In this document: one piece after another, positions 1-8,595 of the stretch
Numbering within the stretch: the first letter of the stretch is position 1
Layout: every line of letters begins with the position of its first letter
NCBI GenBank assembly: GCA_017998385.1
Contig: JAGODE010000020.1
Location: 1 to 33,690 of the forward strand
DNA from: Chitinophagaceae bacterium
Lineage (GTDB): Bacteria > Bacteroidota > Bacteroidia > Chitinophagales > Chitinophagaceae
DNA length: 33,690 nucleotides
Direction of reading: 5' to 3'
Notes under the pieces: generated by a model
Databases searched by the model: none
What the model saw: only the letters and a program-made list of their open reading frames with translations
Told to the model about the DNA's origin: nothing
Program-made: the position numbers and the translations under genes

Positions 1-188
1 GTGCCAAATCATACGACTTCGATGAAAACGGCCTGCAACCACTGATCGATTATGAACGCCTTACTGAAATCGTCCTGAGCTCAGGATTTACCGGCTATAT
101 AGGCGTGGAGTTTGAAGGGTTCACCCAGGATGAGCCGTCTGGTATACGACGCACAAAAGCATTGCTGGAGAAGTACCTGAAAAGGTAA
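1..188 (+). CDS. Sugar phosphate isomerase/epimerase family protein, C-terminal fragment
   Basis: Only the last 61 codons are present, read in the frame starting at base 3 and ending with TAA at 186-188. The peptide begins AKSYDFDENG and contains GYIGVEFEG close to the C-terminus. That final beta-strand, with an acidic residue, is typical of the xylose-isomerase-like TIM barrel (AP endonuclease 2 superfamily) found in many Bacteroidota sugar-processing genes. The metal site and substrate pocket lie mostly upstream of the window, so the substrate cannot be named. It converges with the rhamnosidase gene on the other strand, which is compatible with a carbohydrate-use neighbourhood. The family call is reasonable; the exact enzyme is open. 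Confidence 0.6.
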   Translation, partial: AKSYDFDENGLQPLIDYERLTEIVLSSGFTGYIGVEFEGFTQDEPSGIRRTKALLEKYLKR

Positions 189-216
189 AGGGTGGAAGGC
201 AAAAGGTAGAATTGTA

Positions 217-238
217 GGCCCGCCATGCATGGCGGGCC
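217..238. repeat. 22-nt perfect palindrome between convergent genes
   Basis: The half ggcccgccatg is followed directly by its reverse complement, with no spacer, and ATGCAT at the centre. As RNA it would form a GC-rich hairpin, but neither strand has a T-run after it, so it is not a classical intrinsic terminator. It lies 29 nt after the stop of the isomerase fragment. It could be a REP-like interspersed palindrome or a dimer binding site. No second copy was noticed in the window. Confidence 0.6.
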
Positions 239-320
239 GGGGTAAAAAGATGAAGTAACATGCCTGAATCGAAGCAGAAACCCTTCTCTCCTTTACATAA
301 TCGACTCCTTTAGTTCAATT

Positions 321-345
321 GATCAGACCACTTCGCGGTCCGATC
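321..345 (-). other. Hairpin downstream of the rhamnosidase gene
   Basis: A 9-bp stem (321-329 with 337-345) encloses a 7-nt loop. Read as minus-strand RNA the only irregular pair is a G-U wobble. Read as plus-strand RNA the same position is an A-C mismatch. The structure therefore fits the minus-strand transcript, 27 nt after the rhamnosidase stop. No U-run follows, so it may protect the 3' end or act with Rho rather than be an intrinsic terminator. Confidence 0.35.
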
Positions 346-371
346 GGGTTCCTAACGTTATCCTCCTGTTA

Positions 372-3116
372 TTACTTTCTCCCGATCTCCCAGGAAAATA
401 CATAAGTTCCTGCTTCAAGGGGAAATTCAAGAAAACGGGCGTTTTTTATATTAACAGGAAAAGGGGGATTTAGTGACTGAAAATACACCTTGCTATCGTT
501 TGAAATATTGAATATCGCCTCCCCATTCATCTTCATACGCATAGACGGTGCCACTGCAATTTGTACGGTGGCAGAAGTACCCGGCGGGATAACAACGGTG
601 TATTTACCGCGCTTTTTTTCTTTGGTCCAGGCAGACGTGATTACGCCATACGGAGACCTGTGCGTGGCAGAAAAACTTTTTAATCCATCTGCCATATGAG
701 GACGAAGATAAAAATGCCGGAAGCCCGGTTGTGCTGTATCTGGCTGTATACCTCCCAGTGCTTTATAAAACCAGGCGCCAATTTCACCAAACATGATATG
801 ATTACGGGAAATGTCTGACTGTGCATCTATCGGCCAGTTCTCATATAACGTAGTGGCTCCATTTACGATCCACCATCCCCAGGAAGGGTAGGTCTGTTGC
901 GTGGCTACCTGGTAGGCCAGATCTGCATAACCATTTTCGCTGAGAGCATTCAGGATTGCTTTGGTGCCCAGCAGGCCTACATCGAGGTGACTACTATCGG
1001 CCATAACTCTTACTGCCAGATTTTTTGCTACCTGTTCTTTATGTTCATCCTCTACCAGGCCCCAGTACAGAGCCATACTCATGGCTGTCTGCGTACCATC
1101 GCCATACTGCATGGTAGCTTTATTGAAATACCGGGCATTGAATGCGTCTTTTATTTTCCTGGCCAGCCGTTCGTATTTTTCTGCATCTGCGTTATTTCCC
1201 AGCAATCCGGCACTTGCAGCCAGTATGCGCACATCTGTATAATAATAGACAGTAGATGTAAGCGGCACCGGTGTTTGCGATTTCACCGGCACCCAGTCGC
1301 CCAACCCCCAGCTGCAAATACCCTCCGGACTTCGCTCAGTAACCTGATCCACATAACGGCGCAACGATTCGTAACAGGAAGCCAGTAAACTGGTATCGCC
1401 GTAAAACAGGTATACATTCCAGGGTATGATGGCCAGGGTACTCGTCCAGTCGGGACCATTGCCCCACTCATAACCCCAACCGCCGGTAGGGATGATAGAA
1501 GGCAAAACGCCATTTGGCTGCTGCTCATCGCGGTGATCGGCCATCCATTTTTCATAAATAGTGATCACATCGTAGTTAAACATACCTGTTTCGCTGGCAA
1601 TATGTGCATCGCCGGTCCAGCCGTTCTTTTCACGTTGCGGACAATCTGTAGGATAACCAAAGAGATTCGAGAGATAAGAATTGTTGGTTGCACTCCAGAT
1701 CTTATTAATGATGATGTTGGAGCTATTTAACTTCCCGGCTACAGGCACATCACTATGCATAAAGTAGGCACTCAACGAAGTACCGGTAAGTTCTATGGGC
1801 CGGCTGCTGTTTATTTCCACATACTGAAACCCTTTATAGTTAAAGCGCGGACAAAAAACCTCTTCATCTTTTCCTGCAGTAATAAAGATATCTGTCTGAA
1901 AGGGGTCAGTGTTATCTGTTGGCCGGTAATGCACATCAATATTCGACATATCAGTATGCCCATTGGCATACAACCTTTCGCTATGCCGTAAACGTATAAT
2001 GGTGCCGGCCGGAGCTTTCACCCGCAACTCACTCACACCGGCTATGGTGCGACCGAGGTCATACACATAATTTGTGTCGCTGAATTTTTTGACACTAACG
2101 GGTACGAGTTTTTCTGTGTGCCGGACAGGGGGCATGGCCTGTGCTGTTATAAGCCTTGACGGTGCGGCGCGGAAAATCACCCCCCGCCATTTGCTGTCAT
2201 CAAAGCCCGGTTGGTTCCAACCCGTCTGTTCAAGCCGTGCATCATAATGCTCGGCTGTATAAATGCTGTTAAAGACAAGTGGCCCCGTACTGGTTTTCCA
2301 GTTTTTGCCTGTACCAATTGTCTGAACAGTGCCATCGGCATACGTAATCCGCAGATCCATACAAAAAGCGGGACGTTGCCGCCAGGGTGCTACGTGAAAA
2401 TTCCATACGGCAGTAGACTGATGATTGTACCAGCCATTGCCCAGCAATACTCCCAGCGCATTGTTGCCCTCCCTGAGTTGTGCTGTCACATCATAAGTCA
2501 CATACAGCAGGCGGCGGTCGAACCGGGTATAGGCCGGATCCAGTACATGATCGCCTATCCGTTGGCCATTGATGGAGAGTTCATATAAGCCAGCTGCAGC
2601 AATATAGGCTCTTGCCGAGCGGACGGGCTTGTTGAGTACAGCAACAGTTCGGAAATAGGGAGCCGCCTTTTCATCCACAGACTTATCATCGCTGATCCAG
2701 GCGCCCTGCCAGTTAGCCATATTCATCATGCCTGTCTCAAAAACGGCTATAGCAGAAACAGCTGATTGATTGTCTTTGCCCCAGATCTGTACACGCCAGT
2801 AATAACGGCTAAAGGGTTGCAGTGGCTGACCGTTATACCGGATACGCTGATCGTGACCCGACTGCTGCAATTGCCACATATTTCCTTTGCCATTTACTAC
2901 CGCCAGCGAATCGGTACCAACCGTAATGCTGTATGACTTCTGACCGGCGCCGGTGCGGGTATCCTGCAATTGCCACGAAAGACGTGGATTCGCTGCATCA
3001 AGACCCAGCGGGTTTTCCAGGTATTCGCAACGCAGAAAAACAGGGCGGCAGTCTTCCTGCGCCTGCAGGCTATGGGTAGCGATGGAGAAAAGGAAAGCTG
3101 CTAAGAAAAATCTCAT
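372..3116 (-). CDS. Secreted alpha-L-rhamnosidase, glycoside hydrolase family 78
   Basis: It should hydrolyse terminal alpha-L-rhamnose from glycosides or polysaccharides, probably in the periplasm or at the cell surface. Counted from the longest frame (start at 3197), the protein has a signal peptide (about 28-47, ending SLQAQ), rhamnosidase N-terminal beta domains (about 50-340), a middle beta domain with FNYKGFQYVEI, and the (alpha/alpha)6 catalytic barrel from about 490. The catalytic stretch DCPQREKNGWTGD (518-530) supplies the likely general acid Glu523 and substrate-binding Asp530. GATTLYENW (780-788) supplies the likely base Glu786. These roles rest on GH78 structures and are assigned by motif. 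The start at 3116 (MRFFLAAF) is preferred because it begins the signal peptide; ATG at 3122 and 3131 are alternatives. The 3197 start lies inside the purine-rich repeat and is unlikely. The length is normal for GH78. Confidence 0.93.
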   Translation of the reverse strand: MRFFLAAFLFSIATHSLQAQEDCRPVFLRCEYLENPLGLDAANPRLSWQLQDTRTGAGQKSYSITVGTDSLAVVNGKGNMWQLQQSGHDQRIRYNGQPLQPFSRYYWRVQIWGKDNQSAVSAIAVFETGMMNMANWQGAWISDDKSVDEKAAPYFRTVAVLNKPVRSARAYIAAAGLYELSINGQRIGDHVLDPAYTRFDRRLLYVTYDVTAQLREGNNALGVLLGNGWYNHQSTAVWNFHVAPWRQRPAFCMDLRITYADGTVQTIGTGKNWKTSTGPLVFNSIYTAEHYDARLEQTGWNQPGFDDSKWRGVIFRAAPSRLITAQAMPPVRHTEKLVPVSVKKFSDTNYVYDLGRTIAGVSELRVKAPAGTIIRLRHSERLYANGHTDMSNIDVHYRPTDNTDPFQTDIFITAGKDEEVFCPRFNYKGFQYVEINSSRPIELTGTSLSAYFMHSDVPVAGKLNSSNIIINKIWSATNNSYLSNLFGYPTDCPQREKNGWTGDAHIASETGMFNYDVITIYEKWMADHRDEQQPNGVLPSIIPTGGWGYEWGNGPDWTSTLAIIPWNVYLFYGDTSLLASCYESLRRYVDQVTERSPEGICSWGLGDWVPVKSQTPVPLTSTVYYYTDVRILAASAGLLGNNADAEKYERLARKIKDAFNARYFNKATMQYGDGTQTAMSMALYWGLVEDEHKEQVAKNLAVRVMADSSHLDVGLLGTKAILNALSENGYADLAYQVATQQTYPSWGWWIVNGATTLYENWPIDAQSDISRNHIMFGEIGAWFYKALGGIQPDTAQPGFRHFYLRPHMADGLKSFSATHRSPYGVITSAWTKEKKRGKYTVVIPPGTSATVQIAVAPSMRMKMNGEAIFNISNDSKVYFQSLNPPFPVNIKNARFLEFPLEAGTYVFSWEIGRK

Positions 3117-3137
3117 TTGCATGAGAGACATAGTTTT

Positions 3138-3235
3138 GCGGAAGGTAAAAGGAAAAAGGGGAATGGTAGAAGGTTTTTTTACCATTTCCTTTTTCACTTT
3201 ACCCTCTACCTTCTCCCCTCTGCCTTTTTCCGGCG
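3138..3235. repeat. Purine-rich GGTAAAAGG/GGTAGAAGG-like repeats with imperfect inverted repeat
   Basis: The plus strand carries ggtaaaagg, ggtagaagg and similar units at 3142-3174. The minus strand carries ggcagagggg, gaaggtagaggg and gtaaagtg at 3190-3235. The two halves form an imperfect inverted repeat: 3153-3167 pairs with 3181-3194, with one bulge, around a T-run. The minus-strand half encodes the last residues of the ATPase (KKAEGRR). The hairpin may help end the ATPase transcript. A related tract is at 181-210, also at a gene 3' end. Confidence 0.5.
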
Positions 3236-5782
3236 CCTGATCATTTTTTCTATCTCCACTGCCACAAACACAAGCGAAGAAAGTATACCCACGAGTAAAA
3301 ACTCATTCATGCTCAGCGCCTGTGTATGAAATATGTGTTGCAAAAAAGGAATATAGGTGAGCGCGGCCTGCAGCACAAATGCCAGCACCACTGCGCCAAT
3401 GAGATATCTGTTAGAAAACAAGCCTATCCGGAAAAGCGATTGCGAATCGGAACGTATGGCCAGTACATGCCCCATCTGCGACAGGCACAGTACATTAAAC
3501 ACAATTGTCTGCCAGTGCAATCCCCTGTCTATGGCCCAGGCCTGTGTAGCCAGGGCGATGGCCCCCATCAGCAATCCAACCCATAATATATGAATGCCCA
3601 TACCATTGGCAAAGACAGTTTGCTGCGGAGGGCGTGGCGGCCGGTTCATTACATCTTTTTCTGCCTTCTCAAAAGAAAGGGCAATAGCTGGCAACCCATC
3701 CGATACCAGGTTGATCCATAAAATATGAATCGGCAGCAAAGCCAGGGGTAATCCCATGAGCGGACCCAGCAAGAGGGTCCATATCTCTCCTGCATTGGTG
3801 GTCATGAGGTATTTAATAAATCGCAGAATATTGTCGTATATGCGCCGTCCTTCTTTTACCGCCCGTACAATAGTCGAAAAATCATCGTCGAGCAGTATCA
3901 TATGGGCTGCTTCCTTTGATACATCGGTACCGGTAATGCCCATAGCTATACCAATATTGGCTCTCCGCAGCGATGGGGCATCATTAACCCCATCGCCAGT
4001 CATAGCTACATAATGTCCTTTCTGCTGCAGTTCTTTTACAATCTGCAGTTTTTGTTCGGGCGAAACACGGGCAAATACTCTCACACGTTCAATCTGATGG
4101 GCCAATTCGCCTGGCTTCATTTCTTTCATTTGTTGTCCGGTCAGCAGCAAATCCTCATCTGTAAGTATACCAATGCGGATGGCAATATTGCGGGCTGTTA
4201 GCGGGTGGTCGCCGGTGATCATAACGGGCACAATGCCAGCCGAGCGGCAATCGGCTACTGCCTTCATTGCTTCTTCTCTGGGCGGGTCAATAATTCCTGC
4301 CAGTCCCAGCAATTGCAGTTCCTGCTCTGCTGTTTCACTGTCAGGGTTGTCGGGCATATTGCCCCAGGGGCGCCAGGCAAAGCCCATGACCCGTAAGCCT
4401 TCGGAAGCCAGCTCATCGACCTTTGCATTTACAGCCTCTTTATCGATACCGGTGCATCTTGCCAGCAACATATCGGGAGCGCCTTTAGTAAACGACACTA
4501 CCCCGTTGCCTGAGCGGTGAAAAGTAGTCATAAGTTTACGATCGGCGTCAAATGGCAACTCACCAATACGCGGCCATTGCCGGATCTCCGACAGCGGTGC
4601 AGCTATTTTCATCAAGGCAATTTCCGTACTGTCTCCCTGCCATTTGCCGGTATTGTCCTTTACGGCATCATTATTAAGAGCCATCGCCAGCAATAGCCTG
4701 CGGCCATCTTCGTCCTTTGCCAGTTGTGCTGCTTCCTGCGCCGTATAGGTCTGCTCATGCTGACTTATTTTCTCCACCTCCATTTTATTGCGTGTAAGTG
4801 TACCGGTTTTATCGGTGCAGATATAGGTGACAGAGCCGAGGGTTTCCACTGCGGGCAGTTTACGTATCAGGGTATTCTTACGCACCATACGTCCGGCGGC
4901 CAGTGCGAGTGATATGGTAATAACAGCAGGTAATGCTTCCGGAATGGCAGCTACAGCAAGGGAGATGCTGGTCATTACCATCGTCACCAGCGATTCGCCC
5001 CGCAGCCATCCGGTAAGGAGAAAAACAAGGCAAAGTGCTATTACAATAAGAGAAAGCTTTTTACTGAATGCAGCCATGCGTTGCTGCAGGGGGGTCTGCA
5101 TCTCTTCTTCCTGCAGCATGCGGGCAATTTGGCCCAGCTGAGTCTGCATACCAATGGCTACTACCAATCCTTTTCCATGACCATTTGTAACAAAAGTGCC
5201 TTTAAAAGCCATATTATACTGCTCTGCCAGTGGCAGGTCATCGTCTTCGAGCTGCTGACTGATCTTGTCAACCGGCACCGACTCGCCCGTGAGTGCGGCC
5301 TCTTCTATGCGAAGACCTGCTGATTCCGTAACCCGCATATCGGCAGGCACCATATTGCCGGCTTCGAGCATTACAAGGTCACCAGGTACCAGGTCTGCAG
5401 CAGACAGTTGCTGCAATTCCCCATTTCTCCACACATGCGTATGTGTAATAGCCATTTTGCGCAGGGCGGCCATAGACTTTTCGGCGCGCCACTCCTGCAG
5501 AAAACCGATTACTGCGTTGATTAATACAATGATGAGAATAACGATTGTATCAGCCATATCACCCAGCAACCCGGATATGACGGCCGCCACCAGCAGAATC
5601 AGTATCATCAGGTCTTTGAACTGGTGCAGTAGTACCATCCAGGGAGATTTCTTTTTTCCCTGTTGCAGTTCATTCGGCCCCCATTGTTGCCTGCGGCTTT
5701 CGGCCTCGGCCAGCGTAAGACCGGAGGATACCGTCTGCAACTTTGCTGTTACCTGTTCATCTGTGAGTTTATACCAATGCAT
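3206..5782 (-). CDS. Cation-transporting P-type ATPase, P2A (calcium pump) type
   Basis: This integral inner-membrane pump of 858 residues uses an aspartyl-phosphate intermediate to move a cation, most likely Ca2+, out of the cytoplasm. The order is an N-terminal cation ATPase domain (about 1-60), membrane helices 1-2, an actuator domain with TGES at 165-168, M3-M4 with PEALP at 281-285, the phosphorylation site DKTGT at 324-328, a nucleotide domain with KGAPD at 433-437, TGDHPLTA at 523-530, TGDGVNDAPS at 595-604, and the C-terminal helices. Residues that bind Ca2+ in SERCA have counterparts: the Glu in PEALP, and Asn691 and Asp695 in the M6 stretch NLVSDG, where Ser694 replaces the SERCA Thr. 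The start MHWYKLTDEQ matches the family N-terminus. Mn2+ transport is possible. The C-terminal KKAEGRR is encoded by repeat DNA. Confidence 0.95.
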   Translation of the reverse strand: MHWYKLTDEQVTAKLQTVSSGLTLAEAESRRQQWGPNELQQGKKKSPWMVLLHQFKDLMILILLVAAVISGLLGDMADTIVILIIVLINAVIGFLQEWRAEKSMAALRKMAITHTHVWRNGELQQLSAADLVPGDLVMLEAGNMVPADMRVTESAGLRIEEAALTGESVPVDKISQQLEDDDLPLAEQYNMAFKGTFVTNGHGKGLVVAIGMQTQLGQIARMLQEEEMQTPLQQRMAAFSKKLSLIVIALCLVFLLTGWLRGESLVTMVMTSISLAVAAIPEALPAVITISLALAAGRMVRKNTLIRKLPAVETLGSVTYICTDKTGTLTRNKMEVEKISQHEQTYTAQEAAQLAKDEDGRRLLLAMALNNDAVKDNTGKWQGDSTEIALMKIAAPLSEIRQWPRIGELPFDADRKLMTTFHRSGNGVVSFTKGAPDMLLARCTGIDKEAVNAKVDELASEGLRVMGFAWRPWGNMPDNPDSETAEQELQLLGLAGIIDPPREEAMKAVADCRSAGIVPVMITGDHPLTARNIAIRIGILTDEDLLLTGQQMKEMKPGELAHQIERVRVFARVSPEQKLQIVKELQQKGHYVAMTGDGVNDAPSLRRANIGIAMGITGTDVSKEAAHMILLDDDFSTIVRAVKEGRRIYDNILRFIKYLMTTNAGEIWTLLLGPLMGLPLALLPIHILWINLVSDGLPAIALSFEKAEKDVMNRPPRPPQQTVFANGMGIHILWVGLLMGAIALATQAWAIDRGLHWQTIVFNVLCLSQMGHVLAIRSDSQSLFRIGLFSNRYLIGAVVLAFVLQAALTYIPFLQHIFHTQALSMNEFLLVGILSSLVFVAVEIEKMIRRRKKAEGRR

Positions 5783-6262
5783 GGAAAGAATTTATCCCCG
5801 CCTCCCGCTGGTAATCGGGACCAGGTCGGATAATACAAAAATGAACCGGATGCGGCACACAGCCCCTGATCCTTATCAGCTCTTCTATTGACAGGTTTCA
5901 AGTATTATACCAGGTATGTCCGTGGCTTTACACGCGTCTGCCGTTTTTTTCACCAGATTATTTCCGAAAAAAACAGGAAATCTCTGATGAAAAACACTTG
6001 GCCTCCCCTACCCGGCGATCGTAATATTGTATCAGTTACATGTTATGACATAGCTGTTGATTTGGTTGCTAGTGTGTTTTGTGAATTAGTGTGGTGAGCA
6101 GGTCGGATTGTTTCGGAAGTTGGGAAACGTAGTGTTTTGTAAGGGAAAATGCACTTAACGTGACCGGCTTCACTGGTAACCGATCTGTTAACTAATACCT
6201 CACAAAAAAATGGGCCGATATCAATCGGCCCATCACTTTTTTGCACGTACCGGTAACAATTT
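5783..6262. other. 480-nt intergenic region
   Basis: It separates the ATPase start (at 5782, minus strand) from the hydrolase stop (at 6263, minus strand). It must hold the ATPase promoter, but I found no clear TTTG-N19/20-TAnnTTTG on the minus strand. The short open frames here have no signal peptide, domain or coding character and I do not call them. The only clear element is the terminator at 6204-6232. Confidence 0.6.
6204..6232 (-). terminator. Intrinsic terminator of the alpha/beta hydrolase gene
   Basis: A perfect 9-bp stem, tgggccgat with atcggccca and a 4-nt loop (6211-6232), is followed on the minus strand by seven T (complement of 6204-6210). It lies 30 nt past the hydrolase stop. 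On the plus strand the stem is followed by tcac and then six T (6237-6242), so it may also stop plus-strand transcripts. Confidence 0.88.
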
Positions 6263-7048
6263 TCAAATACGGCTTATCCAGTTAAGAATGTAATCGGCAT
6301 CTTCTTTCCAGGTTGACTGGCCCAGTACGAAGTGATTACGTCCGGCAAATTCTTTATAATCCAGTACAGAGTTATTTTTCCGGTATTTTTTATAATTACG
6401 GATATTCAGGTGTGCCGGTGTAATGGTATCCTCGCTGCCTGATGTGATCAGCAGGGGCGGATGCTCTTTTTTATAATCCACACTGGCAGCGCTGGTAAGT
6501 CCACCCCGGGCTACTGTTTTTGATTCCGGCACTATTAATTTTTCATACGTCGCTCTTTGCTCTGCGAGCGGCATGCCGTTGACAAATGCATATTGCCAGG
6601 TCTTAAACGACATAAGATAGGTTTTGCGGAGCGACGTGAATAACCCCAGTGATCGCCAGCCCGCTTTCAGAAAGGAAAACTCATACGGGAATACCCCGAG
6701 CGTAGGTACCGGATGAATAGCAATACCGGCCGCCGGCAGATCGCGGTTTGTAATAATCTGGGTGATGAGACCGCCGAGTGAATGTCCTATTACAATAGGT
6801 TTTTCGGGAAATGACTTAACGATGGCTGCATAATGATCCACCAACTCCCGTAAAGTGAGTTTTGCAAGAGCTACATCATTGGGACGACGGCTCCGCAATT
6901 CGGCCGGGCTGGCATCTTTGTGCGGCCAGGGAGGTGCAATTGTCTGGTAGCCTTTTTGCTCAAAATAGTCGCGCCACTCATCCCAACAGTTATTACCCAC
7001 AAAAGCGCCGGTTACAAATACAATCTGTTTGCTGGTTATACTTGCCAT
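6263..7048 (-). CDS. Alpha/beta hydrolase
   Basis: A cytoplasmic alpha/beta-hydrolase-fold enzyme; the substrate cannot be told from sequence. Numbered from the longest frame (start 7096), it has an oxyanion-side strand QIVFVTGAF near 24-32, the nucleophile elbow GHSLGG with Ser106, the acid in SGSEDTITP with Asp223, and the catalytic His255 in GRNHF. All three triad positions are therefore present. The start at 7048 (MASITSKQIVF, 261 residues) is preferred because the first strand follows directly and the extra 16 residues upstream show no homology features. There is no signal peptide. It stands alone: about 125 nt separate it from the response regulator upstream and a strong terminator follows. 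An esterase or lipase-like role is the usual default for the family. Confidence 0.85.
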   Translation of the reverse strand: MASITSKQIVFVTGAFVGNNCWDEWRDYFEQKGYQTIAPPWPHKDASPAELRSRRPNDVALAKLTLRELVDHYAAIVKSFPEKPIVIGHSLGGLITQIITNRDLPAAGIAIHPVPTLGVFPYEFSFLKAGWRSLGLFTSLRKTYLMSFKTWQYAFVNGMPLAEQRATYEKLIVPESKTVARGGLTSAASVDYKKEHPPLLITSGSEDTITPAHLNIRNYKKYRKNNSVLDYKEFAGRNHFVLGQSTWKEDADYILNWISRI

Positions 7049-7173
7049 GTCAGTGGTTTTAGTAATGGAGTACACTTTGCCAAAAGCTGCTGTCACTTCT
7101 CCAAAACTATCTGCCTGCTCTGGTTATACCAATACATAAAACCTGTATTGTCTTATACATTTCCGGACCGGCT

Positions 7174-8595
7174 TCACAACGACTGACCAGGATCACGCAA
7201 GGCGATCACCTCTTTTTTGATCCCCAGTTTCCGCATCCGCGAATTAAGGGTTGATACATTTATACCCAGCAGCTCTGCTGCACCCCCAGGGCCTGATATT
7301 TTGCCGCTGGTTTGCTGAAGAGCAGCGATAATATGGTCACGTTCATTTTCTTCGATGGTTTTGAGTGGCCGTGATGAGGTGGCCTGCCGAGCGACCGCCG
7401 AAGCCGGTACAGCGGGCATTATCATCTCTTCCAGTTTTGTGCCTTTTGCCATCAGTACACTTCTTTCTATTACATTTTCCAGCTCTCTTATATTTCCCGG
7501 CCAGTCATACTGCATGAGCTGCTCCAGGGCATCGGCCTCAATGCCATGAACATGCCTGCCCAGCGATGCAGCGCATTTCTCAATAAAATGAACCGCCAGT
7601 AGCGGGATATCTTCTTTCCGGTTTCTGAGTGCCGGCAACTCAATAGGAAATACATTCAGCCGGTAATACAGATCCATCCTGAACTTTCCTTCAGCCACCT
7701 CCTGCTCGAGATTGCGGTTAGTAGCGGCGAGTATCCGCACATTGAGACCGATGGTATTTCTCCCGCCGATCCGCTCAATTTCTTTTTCCTGCAATACCCG
7801 CAATAGCTTTACCTGCACCTCAAGCGGCAATTCGCCTATTTCGTCCAGAAAAACAGTACCGCCATCTGCCTGTTCAAACTTGCCGATATGTTTTTCATAT
7901 GCTCCGGTAAATGCGCCTTTTTCGTGGCCAAACAATACCGATTCTATCAGTGTTGCAGGGAGTGCTGCGCAGTTTACCTTGATGAGGGGTTTATTTTTTC
8001 GTGGCGACAATTCATGTATGCCCTGCGCAATACGTTCTTTACCTGTACCGCTTTCGCCCAGAATAAGTACAGACAACTCGGCTGGGGCTACCAGCAGCAC
8101 TGATTGCAATACTTTCTTCAGTGCTGCACTGCTGCCAATGATGCCTGCAAGCGCCGGAACACTCGCCGGAGTCTGTGCCGCCCTGCGCCGTTGTGTTTCC
8201 TGCTCACGCGCCATTCGTCCCTCCGCATGCAGATACCAGGCAATATCGAGCGTAACCAATATATCTTTTTCGCGAAAAGGTTTTACCAGGAATCCATAGG
8301 GCTTCGTGACCTTGGCCGCATCAAGTGTATCTTTATTTGAGTTAGCCGAAAGATATACAAAGCCAACACCCAGTTCATTGAGCCGGTGTGCCATATCTAT
8401 GCCGGTAAGATTTCCCTGCAAAAAAATATCCAGCAATACCAGATCAGGTTGTTCACGGCTTACCAATTCAAGGCCAACTGTTACCGAACGGGCAATACCG
8501 CATACATGATAACCGGCTTTTTGCAGTATCATCTGCAGATTATTTGCTTCTATAAACTGATCTTCTACAATCAATATTCGTTTACCCGGCGCCAT
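7174..8595 (-). CDS. NtrC-type response regulator, sigma-54 activator (REC-AAA+-HTH)
   Basis: This cytoplasmic transcription activator should remodel sigma-54 RNA polymerase after phosphorylation. Numbered from the GTG at 8610, it has a receiver domain (about 11-125) with phospho-acceptor Asp61 in LLDIF and Lys110 in LVKPF, and a linker. The AAA+ domain has Walker A GESGTGKE (185-192), the sigma-54 contact loop GAFTGA (232-237), Walker B FLDEIGEL (254-261) and WPGNIRELENV. A Fis-type HTH follows (about 439-466, VSTLNSRMRKLGI). The ATG at 8595 (MAPGKRILIVED) is the better start. It overlaps the end of the upstream kinase gene by 14 nt (kinase stop 8582-8584), so the two are probably translationally coupled and form a cognate pair. 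The receiver style (DIFLQG...GID) is of the kind often partnered with HisKA_2 kinases. Confidence 0.94.
   Translation of the reverse strand: MAPGKRILIVEDQFIEANNLQMILQKAGYHVCGIARSVTVGLELVSREQPDLVLLDIFLQGNLTGIDMAHRLNELGVGFVYLSANSNKDTLDAAKVTKPYGFLVKPFREKDILVTLDIAWYLHAEGRMAREQETQRRRAAQTPASVPALAGIIGSSAALKKVLQSVLLVAPAELSVLILGESGTGKERIAQGIHELSPRKNKPLIKVNCAALPATLIESVLFGHEKGAFTGAYEKHIGKFEQADGGTVFLDEIGELPLEVQVKLLRVLQEKEIERIGGRNTIGLNVRILAATNRNLEQEVAEGKFRMDLYYRLNVFPIELPALRNRKEDIPLLAVHFIEKCAASLGRHVHGIEADALEQLMQYDWPGNIRELENVIERSVLMAKGTKLEEMIMPAVPASAVARQATSSRPLKTIEENERDHIIAALQQTSGKISGPGGAAELLGINVSTLNSRMRKLGIKKEVIALRDPGQSL

Noticed and set aside
3131..3138. TAGTTTTG on the plus strand as a promoter
   Set aside because: It lies at the start of a minus-strand gene, points into the repeat region, and has no gene downstream on its strand.
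3117..3197. Upstream start at 3197 for the rhamnosidase gene
   Set aside because: The extra 27 residues are encoded by repeat DNA and precede a complete signal peptide.
5888..6246. Two short frames in the 5783-6262 gap
   Set aside because: They have no coding features, and the minus-strand frame runs through the terminator at 6204-6232.
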